Positions 34,401 through 46,400 of a stretch of DNA of 64,000 nt are shown one piece after another. The stretch is from Heterohyrax brucei. Its lineage: Eukaryota; Chordata; Mammalia; Hyracoidea; Procaviidae. How positions within the stretch are numbered: position 1 is the first letter of the stretch; each line of letters starts with the position of its first letter. Location: NCBI GenBank assembly GCA_028571685.1, contig CM053141.1:77981833-78045832 (forward strand), read 5' to 3'. The position numbers and the translations under genes were made by a program. The notes below the pieces were generated by a model. It saw only the letters and a program-made list of their open reading frames with translations, did no database searches and was not told the origin of the DNA.

Positions 34401-37400
34401 CTAGTTGTTAGTTACTGTGAAGTGCTGTCAACTTGGTTCTGACTCATAGTGCCCGCATGCACAACAAAAGGAGACCGTGTCCGCTCCGGCCCCGTTCTCA
34501 CCATCTCTTCTGGGTTTGAGCCCATTGTTGCAGCTGGTGTTGAGACTTTCTCTTTTCATTGACCCTCTGTCTTCTACCAGTCCATCTCCAGGGATTTGTC
34601 CCTCTTGATAACATGGCCGAAGTAGGTGAGACAAAATCTCACCATCCTCTGTTCATTCTTCTGGCAGTTGAGGGTAGGTATATTCAGTATTCTTCACTAA
34701 CACTACAATTCAAAGGCATCAATTCTTCTTCAGTCTTCCTTATTCAGTGTACAGCATTCACAAGTATATGAGGTGACTGAAAATACCATGGCTTGGGTCA
34801 AGCACACCTTAGTTTTCAAAGTGCCTTCTTTGTTCTTGTAACACTTCAAATAGGTCTTTTACAACAGATTTGCTGAGTGCAGGATGAGGTTTGATTTCCT
34901 GCTACTTCCATAAGTGTTAATTGTATATCAACATAAAATGGAATCTTTTGACAACTTCAATATTTTCTGTTTATCATGATGTTGTTGACTGTTCCTGTTG
35001 TAAGGATTCTTTTCTTAATATTGAGCTGTAATCCGTACTGAAAACTGTAGTCTATGACTATCATCTGATTCAAGTTTTCACTTTGACTCTTCCTCCAATC
35101 CTGATGCCTCATTCATCTTTTTGTAGTCCAGCTTCTTGGATTATTTGCTCAGCATACGGATTGAATAAGTATGATGAAAAGATACAAAAACTTTCCTGAT
35201 TATAAACCACACAGTATCACTTTGTTCTGTTCAAATGACTGCCTCTTGGTCCATGTACAATTTCCTCATGAGGACAGTTAAATATTCTGAAATTCCCATT
35301 CTTGCAAATTTTACCCTAATTTATTGTGATCCACACAGCCGAAACACAGGTCAACATCTTTCTGGTATTCTCTGCTTTCAACCATGATCCATCTGACATC
35401 AACAGTGCTATTCCCTCATTCCACATCCTCTTCTGAATCTTTCTTGAACTTCTAGCAGTTCCTCATTGATACACTGCTGTAGCCACTTTTGAAACATTTT
35501 GTGATAGTAATGATATTGTTCAATAATTTCTACATTCTATTGGATCACTTTTCTTTGGAATGGGCACTGTGGTGGTCAGGATTATGTCAGCTTGGCTACT
35601 ACATTATTTGGCTGCTGTATTAAGTGGCAGGGCGGGGTTTGTGGTGGCTCCCTGCCCCTCGGCTGTCATCGCGCAACCTTTTACTACGTCTGCTGGTCGC
35701 TCACGTGGCCAGGAGCTCCTGCTCTCTTCTTCCAGCCTCTGGTTCCGGGACTTGAACTAGCATCTGTTGGACTCCTCAGTCCTTACAGTCGGCACTTGAG
35801 AGTCCTGCTCCCTGACCTGCTGATCCGGGTTCGCCAGCCTCTGTCGCTTCGTCTCGCCACCAGCTTGGGATCCACTGACTACACAACCGGTGATCTAGAA
35901 CTCTGGTCTCTGACTTGCTGACTTTGAGTTCCTCAGCTTCCGTGGCCACGTGAGGCTTGTGCCAGAGCTTGGGACATTCAGCTTCTGTGATTACATGAGC
36001 TGTTTCCTATATCTGTATCTATTTATATATTATAAATCTTTCCTTGTACCTACACATTACTGGTTTTGCTTCCCTAGGAAACCCAGCCTAAGACAGGGAC
36101 ACATATGCGTCTCCTTCCAGTCAGCTGGCTAGGCGGTATCTTCCAAACTTCTTGACAGACGAGTGAGCACCCCCAGTACTGTATCCATTTGTATTCCATC
36201 AAGTTCTAGATCCTTGTTTTCCCTCTTTCTCTTCAGTACAGATTGGACTTTGTCCTTCGGTACCATCAGCTCTTGATTGTATGATTCCTCTTGAAATGGT
36301 TCAATATTGACCAGTTCTTTTTGGTACAGTGGTTGTATGTATTCCTTGTGTCTTCTTTTTTTTTTCCTTTTTTATTTAACATGACTGAGTGAAAATGTAC
36401 ATTCCTGTATAAATCTACATGCCCACCTATATGCAGCTTCCACTGCTCTCCCTGTCCGGTGACAGCACACTATTCCTCTCTGCTCCATACATGTCTCATC
36501 CTCCCAAGTCTCCTTTCCCCTCCTCTCCACCCACTCTCCTTCCTCCAGCCAGAGGTCAGCAGGATGATATCCTATAGAGGTGCAGAATCATAAAGTGCAT
36601 CCAACATATGGTCACTCTGCATTGCCAAGTCCAATCCATTCCTGTCCGAAGAGTGGACCTTTGTTATAATTTATGGGCAAGGGCAGCATCAGGGCTGGGG
36701 GCCATGCTCTCAGGGGAACCCCGAAACCACTGGACCATCAATTGAGGTCTTTTAGTGGAGATCTCAGGATGCACCCTTTTTTATTCTTGTGTTGCCGGTG
36801 AGACTCAACCTAGTGAGCTCCATCGTGGCTATCACTGGTGGTGGCCAGGCACCATCCAGTTCTTCCGGTTCCAAGTTGATGAAGGTACCCACTCTTGCTG
36901 GTCTGTCTGCTAGGTTGTCTTTACCGCATGTCATTTTGGTCCTCGGTGAGCATCCGTTCCTGCTGAGTTGGGACCACTTGCTGTGTCCTCGGATGGCAGC
37001 TTGGCAGCTTTTAAGACCCCAGATGCCACTCACCAATGTGGGGTGCAGAGAGCCCTCTTAGCAAAATGCTAGTTGTGCCAATTGGCCTCGATTTCGACTA
37101 AGAGCATGGTCCCCTGCCCCAGCTACTCTATACCTTGCAATACTGGGTTAAGACTTCCATCTTCTTTTGATGCTTTTTGCACCATTCAATATTTTGCCCA
37201 TAGAATTAAAGGTTGCAGCTTGAGGCTTGAATTTTTCTTCAGTTCTTTCAGCTTAAGAAATGCTGTGTTCTTCCTTTGTGGTTATCTATCTCTAGCTCAT
37301 TGCACATACTTGACTTTGCCTTCTCAAGCTGCCCTTTTAAATCTTCTGTTCAGCTTTTACTTCACCATTTCTTCCTTTCACTTTAGCTCCTCTACATTCA

Positions 37401-40400
37401 GATGCAAGTTTGAGAGTCCCTTCTGACATGGGTTTTAGTCTTTTCTTTCATTCCTGTCTTCAGTGACCTTTGCTTTTTTCATTCATAATGTCATCTGACA
37501 GCTTGCCTGCTCTTAGGTCACTGACGTTGTGTGTCAAAGCTGTTCTTGAAACGGCCTCTGAGTTCAGGTATGATATTTAGAGGTCATATTTTGGCTGCCA
37601 TGGACATGATCTAACTTTAAAAAGAAAATCTGAAGCTGAAAATTTAGTCCTTTTGTAGGGAACCTATTTTCCAACCACATTAGCCCAATCTCTTCAGCTC
37701 AGATGCAGGGAAAGTTGAGGTTTTCCATTTTGACATCTAGTTGGACAAAGCTCCCCCTTTATTCTTTTTCAAAATGTTTTACACTTTACATAAATATCAT
37801 ATCTCCTGTTTATTTTTCCATAGAATATATAAAATCAGTTATGTCAATTCTCCCCAAAATTTCTCTGGGCATGTTTACTGGAATTATATTGCATTTGTAC
37901 TGAATTTCTTTCATTAACAAGGGTTGGCCCCCAAATTTGAGAATTGTGGGAATAAGTCATGATATTTAAATGAATGCCTGATTTCCTCTGTTCCATTACT
38001 AAACACAGCAATAGCAGTGGGGAGGAACTACTTTCCATTTTTGGAAAACCTCTAAATACTCACGGGAACTTAACAGCTTCTGCTTGTCCCATGTACAAAC
38101 TTGGGGAATAGTGACATGCCATGTAAAGTGTGTAACATGAAGAATTTACACTTCTTCCTCATCCTTTCTTCACCAAAAAAAAATTTTAAAGGAAGTGGAA
38201 GCACTGGAAGCAATCTGAATCTACATGTGTAAATACAGGTCGAGTATTATGTCCACAGCATATAACTTTCTGTTTGTCTGCAGGATGCCATGACTTTTAA
38301 TAAGTTTAATGTTCTCCACTGGCATGTAGTTGACGACCAGTCTTTCCCTTATCAGAGCATCACTTTTCCTGAGTTAAGCAATAAAGTGAGTAATTCTTGT
38401 GACTGTTGTCTCTGTCTATAAAAAATTTTGGTTTATGCTTTCCTGAGAGGTTTGTAGCTCAAACGTTTCTTCTTATCAATACAATTAAAGCATTAAAAAT
38501 GTTTGTGGCTTATTTCTTTGAATTATACTAAGGCTTAGCATTTTAGATCTATAAGACTTCTATTTTTATATTATTTTACAGAATGTCTAGAAAAAAAGCA
38601 AACCAAACTGACTTCCACTGAGTTGATTCCAACTCACAGTGACCCTACAGGACAGAGGAGAACTGTCCCATAGGCTTTCCAAGGACTGCCTGGCGGATTC
38701 AAACTGCCAACCTTTTGATTAGCAGAAAAGCACGTAACTACTACAACACTAGGGACAATACAAATACGATTTTCAAAACTTAGTGAATGCAGGGGGCCTG
38801 AATCTGTCATGAATAAGGTTTAGAATCTATATTTCTAACACCTATATATTTTATTATAACTGTTTCAAATTCTATAAATATAGGAAATTTAAGAGGTAAG
38901 AGCTCTTTCTTAGAAATTGGTGGTCTCAGTTGGAAGTGTTGGAATTGACGGTATTGCAGACCAGTGTTCCTGAGAAAGATCCTCAGGATCACCTAGGTCA
39001 ATCCTCCTAATACAAGTAAATGATGTCCAAACATGTCTTGTCCAAAAGTTGCACGACCAGGAAGGGGCAGAGCCAGAATTCTAAATGTCTTCTGACCTCA
39101 ATTCCAAAGCTTTCTGCAATGTTACGATGTAACATAGGCTGAAATGCTACCAGTACTTGTGTTTTTATTTGCTTTTATCTTTTATTAATGAAAAATTTTA
39201 CTCATCCGTATTTACCAGTACATGATCAATTTGTATCAGCTTTACTCTAACTCCCCCACCAGTTATTTTGAAGCAAATTCCAAACATCATATCTCACTGT
39301 AAAAAGGCCTGTTTAACCCTATGATTATGATACCTAAAAATACTAACAGTAATCCCTTAATATCATCAGACAATCAGTATACATTTTCCCCCATTTACCT
39401 TTTTTGCTTTTTAAAACATGTTTATTTGAACTGAGGTGCAAATAAGGTTCTGTCTCATTCGCTTTGGATCTGTAGTTTTCTAGTTGGGGTTTTGCTGACT
39501 GCATGCCCACAGTGTCATTTAACTTGTTCTCCTGCCCCCTGCATTCTCCATACACTGGTAGTTAGATCTAGTCTTGATCAGATACAAATTTGATTTTGCA
39601 GGAGGATGGAGGAGACTATTTTTCAGGAGTTGAGCACTTATAGCCCGTACCTTGAGAAACAGGTCACTGTAACACCTTTAATGGATCATTGTCTTTATTT
39701 ACAACCAATATTGAGTTCTGTATTAACTTCTAAAAGGGACTGAAGGTAATCTTTTTTTTTTTTTTAAAGCAGGTTGATTATAGAGTCCATGGGGGAATTT
39801 TTGAAATTGTAACATGACTTTGAAAGATGACAGCTCTGTTTTGCAACAATGTATTTTGATTCTAAAATTGACAAGGGCAACATATTCCGTTTTCATAGGC
39901 TTCACTTTGGAGGTAAACATTGCCATTTGTTGGAGAGTTAAATGAAGTTGCATCATGGTAGGCATTCTTTAAATAGGCACTGGTGGAAACAGGTATCCCT
40001 GTCAGTAAATGAGATTAACCAAAGTACAGCGAAAGCTTATTGACAAGAACTCCAAAACAGCATTTTATTCTTTGAGTATATGAGTTAGTAAAAATTCATT
40101 TCTTGTTTCTAATAGCTTTTCTATTCCCAAAACCATGTGCACTGTATTACTTTTAAATGAGATTCAGCATCATATGGACTGCTGAATACACTATCATACT
40201 GTAAATCAACTATCAAAAGTACAAGAACTGTTGTCAATTTCTAGGGCAAAATCCACTGAGCACATTTTAATCTTAACACATGGACCTTTTACAGGGCAGC
40301 TATTCTTTGTCGCATGTTTATACACCAAATGATGTCCGTAAGGTGATCGAATATGCTCGATTACGAGGAATTAGAGTCATTCCGGAGTTTGATTCCCCTG

Positions 40401-43400
40401 GACACACACTGTCTTGGGGAAAAGGTAAGGAGCTGTGTTTTGTAAATTGCATAAAGTGAACATCTAAGGTCCTGCATCTCTTGTGTTGTGGCTTGGTGTT
40501 TGTTCTTGTTCTTAACTGTGACATGTGCAAAGGTAGTGCTATTGACAGATATAATTTGTAACTTACGAGCAAGGTATTGTGCCTAGGCACTACCTTAAGT
40601 ATAAAGTAATTAAGAATAAAGGAAAAAAATAAATGAACATAAGTGAATTTAGCAAAGGGTTTCATGAGTATGCTAATACTTAAAATGCATTTGAGAAATT
40701 AAAAGTCATATTCTGGTAAAGGGAACAGCATGAGGAATAGCATTCAAAAGTATGAGATATGTCTGACAAGTATCTGATTGGAGTACACTGTAGCAAAGAC
40801 TAAGAAGTATTCACTATTGGGTGATGGTCAAGAATTTAGGCTCTGAAGCCAAACTCCCTGGGTTTGAATCTTGCTTCTAGCATGTATAAACTGGGTGAGT
40901 TTGGGCAAGTTACATAATACCCAGCCTCAGTTTCCCCATCTCTAAAATGGCAATATTAATAGTTGCTGTCACATAATGGAAACTCTTGCGGCATGGTAGT
41001 TACAGAGCTACGTCTGCTAAGCAAACGGTCAGCAGTTCAAATCCACCAAGTGCTCCTTGGAAACTGCATGGGACAGTTCTGCTCTGTCCTTTACAGTCTC
41101 AATGAGTTGGAATTGATGCAACAGCAATGTTTGTTTTTAACAGGTATGACATACTGTTTTGACGATTGAGTCATGAATGTAAAGCCCAGTGTGTAGCATT
41201 TCTAAGTGCTCAGTAAGTATCATTAGAGTAGACATGGAGAAGAGTGGGGAACAGGTCAGGCAGAGTACATCACGGAGGACCTTGGGTGAGGAATGTGGGC
41301 TTCAACACAACACACTGGAAACAGTGCAAGTCTCTGAGCAGGAGTGACATGATGGGAACCACGCTTTGGAAAAACTTTTGTGGAAGTAACAGACTGGAGG
41401 AGCACAGAGACTAAAGTTGTAGAACAGGATGGCAATAGGAGGAATGGAAAATGATGGACACAACTGAGGGACATTCTAGAAATATAATTCACAGAACTTG
41501 GCAACTGACTGGCTCTAAGCGGAGAGAGGGATGGTGATTACTGGACGGATGGTGATTACTTTATACCAGAATATAGAAATCAGAAGCTAAAGAAAAGACT
41601 AGAGAATGGAGTTTAGTTTTTCTATTAAACTGTATTTCAAATGCAACTAATTTAGGACTGATGTCTAGTTGCATGCAGCAGGGAAGCTGAAATGTTGAGT
41701 TAATGCTTAGAAAAATCTGGAGATGTTGATTTGGGAGTCATTAACATCAAAGAGGAAGCCGTGGTGGAGTAGTGGTTAAGTGCTGCATCTGCTAACCAGA
41801 CGGTTGGCAGGTTGACTCCTCCAGGTGATCCTTGAAAACTCTATGGGGCAGTTCTACCCTGTCTAATAGGGTCATTGAGTTAGAATTGATTCGATGGCAG
41901 TGCATGGTCAGTAGTGGTCAATATTACAGATAGAAACCTTGGTGGCATATTCAAGATAATATATGAAGTGGATAAAATCTCAGTGGGAGGCTAGATGGAA
42001 ATAGAAACAGAGAGGCACTGGAATAGGATTCAGGAAACAACGCTCCCTCATCTTATTTGGAATAAATTACCTAGTAACTCTTAGTAAATGTGCTTATCTT
42101 TTTCTGTATACAATCTTTTATAGCTTCAACCACAATAGTAAAATCATGTACAAAGCTGTCTTTATGATTTAAAAGCTTCCTTAAAAACCTTCATGTGTTC
42201 TTCTAGGTCAGAATGACCTCCTCACACCATGTTACAGTGCACAAAAGCCGTCTGGGAAATTTGGACCTATAAACCCTACTGTGAATACAACTTACAGCTT
42301 CCTGTATAAACTTTTCAAAGAAGTTAGTGAGACATTTCCAGATCAATTCATTCATTTGGGAGGAGATGAAGTGGAATTTTACTGCTGGTATGATAATTCT
42401 TTAAAGCCCTGTTGTTCCTGTTTTCCAGCTGCTCCATTTGAAGCAGTTATGGGCCACATAAAAATGGAGGAAGTGGGGTAACACATTTGCTTATAACGAT
42501 TTAAATTTGGCAGCACAACTCCTGAGACGGTGAATTTTTGTGGGAGCTACATTTTGGTAGCATACCAAAGTGAAAGCTTAAGGAGAGTATCAAGATGCAG
42601 AAGGAAATCAAGATTTATATACATACAATGTGAAAGAGAAAAGCTTTTAGTAAAAGTGGGTAACGACCCCAGTGAGAGTTTTTCTAATAAAAATCCTCTT
42701 TGCAAGTAACACTGTGAGAAGCAGGGCATAGGGGAAAATCACTTTTACAGGAAATCAGCTTCTAGGAAAAAAACTATTTGCAGGGGATAGCTCACACATA
42801 ATCAAATTTTTACACTTATTTCACTCCCTACAAATCTTAATACTTTTAAATCTAAACAACTAATGTTAAAGCACAGTTAAGATATGAAATGTTGAATGAA
42901 ATTTTATTTACTCTTTTTGTTTAAGGGCATCAAATCCCAAGATCAAAGACTTCATGAAGCAGAAAGGCTTTGGTGTAGATTATAGAAAACTACAATCTTT
43001 CTACATTCAGAAGTAAGTTACTTGAAAGCCTACTTTTATCTTACTAATGCCTTTTGTAGAACGTTTGGTTATTAGTAGTTTTATTTTTCATTTTCTTCCC
43101 ACCTCTTACCAAAGTGTAGATGTAAACAATTACTAAGAAGGGAAGCAGTCTCCACTGCTTTCTTTCAATCTTCAGCATGGTGACTCTAAGTCTTTTGCAG
43201 TAACTGTTGAAATACAGGGACTCTGTCATCTGTTCTAAGTGGGCTCACTGTTTGCAACTCCTGAATGTTATTCAGGTGATATGACAGGATGAATTAGGGT
43301 TTCCTTCATTCAAAGACATCCACGAAATTACCAGAGGTTGCTGTTTAAATATTTCCCTGAGTTGCCTGCCAATTCACTTTAACATCACTTCTTTCCATCT

Positions 43401-46400
43401 TAGAGGCATGCTTAGCTCACTCATTCAGCAGATGACTATTAACTACCTACACTGTGTTTGACTCTAAGCGATGTGTTAGAAAGAAGGAACCACAGGGGTC
43501 GCTTGACTTGAGCTGACTCTACTAAAAAGTTATGTTATGCTGAAAGGCTCCTCTCAACATTACAAGCAATCCTTGGTAGAATGTGTGTACTTAAACATAC
43601 TATTAAGCTGGTGATCTGAAATACTTTGTAATTTCTTTCACTACTAGGCTTACGGACATCATTGCAGCCGTAAACAAGAGATCCATCGTCTGGCAAGAGG
43701 TTTTTGATAACAGAGTGCAGGTGAGAGCATGAGATTGTATCTGATTCTGTAATACAAATGTTTTAATACTCTAATGTCTGGAATGGAAGGAATCTGCCCC
43801 CAGCATTATGACAGTTAACTTACCCTTCCATTTCAACTTTTATTAGGCAGTAGCTGTAGCCACAATCTGTGATAATGGCATTTGCTTCTTGTCTTCCACT
43901 GACTTCACTCACTCCTCAGTACCTCTTCCTTCTCATCTCATCCTCCACACATCTTTTACTATTAAGCACAAGCTGAAGTACTCTGGATTAAGTTCCTCTT
44001 TTCAGAAGCACTAAATGTAAGAAAAAGTGAGTCTTTATTGCTATTAAGGTAGCTTTACAGTAAAAACATCAGTAGAAATATTTCTTTCTGAGGTAGTGAG
44101 AATCCTTCAATTTTCTTGGGGCAGCTGGGAATTTGCAGGTTTCACCTACCAGTATCACTTTTCCACAGAGAGGCAGCGACATCCTCAAAGTTCCAAAGTA
44201 AAACAATAGTAAGGTAGAAGTGGGATTCAAATGGAAAGCTTGACTTTAGTTCATTCCACCGGTATGGTGTCGTATGTGTAGGCAAAAGTTAAATATCTCA
44301 CCTTACGGATGAAGAAATTTCTGACTTTCAGAGTCCCCACAGTGCATTTAGATCCCTAGTGCACGTGGAACTAAGTCTGAGGGAAAAGGAAAAAACCGCA
44401 AAGATGCTTTTTCAAGGATCTTAATTCTTCTCTAGCTGTAATGCCTTAGCCTTTCACTATTCTTTACTCTAATTTGCTGTACCTACTAATGAGCAATGCA
44501 ATTTGCAACTTTAATAGCTTCGGCCAGGCACAGTAGTTGAAGTATGGAAAGATGACGGGTACCACAAAGAACAAGCAAAAGTCACAGGAGATGGATACCC
44601 TGTCGTCCTGGCAGCTCCTTGGTACTTAGATATGATTAGTTATGGACAAGACTGGAAAAGATATTATACTGTGGAACCTCTTGATTTTGATGGTAAGTTA
44701 AGCGACCACCCTTACCTTAGTTTGTTGTTCTCCCTCTCCCCCTTGCAACTGGGAGAACCTTACTTAGGTGTCACTTGCCATCTGCTACCCTTTTATGTTT
44801 GATCCTTGATTCTGAGAGGCTTTGAGCATCTGTTTCTATTTAAAAACAAACAAAATGACTTGGAATATCATTTTAAACTTTGTGAAGGGAGGGCTGTCCC
44901 TCACTTTCCACGTTTTGAAGACATTCAACTACATTAACCTTGTACCTCCTCACCTGAAGGAAGGCTCTCGTCTAGTTCAGTGGATTCCATCCCGGGGGGC
45001 AGGAGTGTGTCTGAGCTGTAGAGCTGCAAGCCCGTACAGCCCTTGCATTGAGAACAGCCTTACTTTGTCCTGTTTTGCATGTCATATCTCAGTATAAAAT
45101 ATTCCTTTAAAAAAGGGATTTTGCTGTTTAAAATATCTGTTTGACAACTGTGCGGCTATTAAAAATTGATATTAACTGTTTCTCTAGACAGCATTTTCTG
45201 AGGATCAAAAAGTCATAATTATTATAGGAAACAGTATTAAGTACTTTTAAAAATATTAAATATAAATCTAAAGCAGGACTAGTAGTACATTAATAATGGA
45301 ACTAATGTTCCAACATGTATTCCCTGGCATACCTGGGGAAAATTATTTTTGGTGTCCAACTATGTTTGTGCTAAACCAAATAAAATGGTGTCTTTAATAC
45401 CGGCCCATCTTATTTCATTTCCATATGCCAATAAGCCCTGTGCATCACGGGCTGGAGATGCGGATAAAGTCGGCCCCACTGTGTATAAGCCTTGAAGTAA
45501 CAACTATTTACATCAAGTCAATTACTTCAATGTAGGTTCTCAGGAACAGAAAAAACTCGTGCTTGGTGGAGAAGCTTGCCTGTGGGGAGAATATGTGGAT
45601 GCAACTAACCTTACTCCACGATTATGGTATGTGATTTAACTTGATTATATCTCAGTTAAGAAATAAGGTGCCTCAGCTTTCCTTCTCCATCCAAGTGGGA
45701 AATCAAACCCACTGCTGTCGAGTCGATTCTAACTCACAGCAGCACTACAGGACAGAGGAGAACTGCTCCCCCGAGTTTCCAAGGAGCATCTGGCAGATTC
45801 TAACTGCCAACCTTTTGGTTAGCAGGCACAGAACTTAACTCCATGCCACCAGAGTTTCCTCCAAGTGGGAAAGCACTAGGGATTTTCCCCAAGCATATGA
45901 TTTAGATACTCCCTGAAGAAAACATGAATTTAAAGTAGTTTGGGTGATGTGTGGTTTAATTTTCAGGCCCCGGGCAAGTGCTGTTGGTGAGAGACTCTGG
46001 AGTCACAAAGAGGTCAGAGATTTAGACGATGCTTACAACAGGTTAATAAAGCATCGCTGCAGAATGGTCAGGTAAGACATAGTTATTTTTCAAGGTATTA
46101 TTAGGTTCTGTATGATTTTTTAATCTTCTTATGTAGTGTAGGCTACCTTCTTGGGGTTTTTTTGTTGTTGTTTTGTTATAAATAGAAATGCATGTCACTT
46201 AGGAAATGTGACTTATTAAGAGGAACTGGGAACATATTTTGTAGAAAAAGAAAATAATACCAGTAAGATGTATCTGACCTTAATGATTTTTATAGCTACA
46301 TTAAATTTTGGTGTAATACAGAATGTCATCTCTAATCACTTTAATATTACTTAACAATCTTAAGTGATCACCTGCCCCCTCCATAATTATGCTATGGTTT

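Larger units (their letters stand above)
34405..37625 (-). mobile_element. RTE retrotransposon, antisense, split by two insertions
   Basis: About 1.9 kb of RTE in three pieces (34405-35567, 36096-36360, about 37140-37625). They are collinear on the minus strand, running from the 3' tail back through the reverse transcriptase to the region before it. Landmarks in reverse: 'gatttgctgagtgcaggatg', 'tattttctgtttatcatgat', 'ggatcacttttctttggaat', 'tcttcagttctttcagctta'. No intact frame. Confidence 0.85.
33874..38283 (+). other. HEXB: HEXB intron 5
   Basis: 4410 bp, dominated by an antisense SINE (34125-34320) and an antisense RTE copy (34405-37625) that carries two later insertions. 37626-38283 is unrecognised. 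Confidence 0.85.
40425..42206 (+). other. HEXB: HEXB intron 7
   Basis: 1782 bp holding a MIR (40825-40970) and two sense AfroSINEs (40977-41145, 41755-41905). The remainder is unrecognised. Confidence 0.8.
42388..44517 (+). other. HEXB: HEXB introns 8-10 (42388-42925, 43013-43647, 43721-44517; exons 9 and 10 lie between)
   Basis: Intronic DNA without recognisable SINEs or LINEs, in contrast to introns 5 and 7. Nothing further seen. Confidence 0.75.

Noticed and set aside
33944-34411. 155-codon open frame in HEXB intron 5
   Set aside because: It runs through an antisense SINE and intronic DNA and has no coding resemblance.
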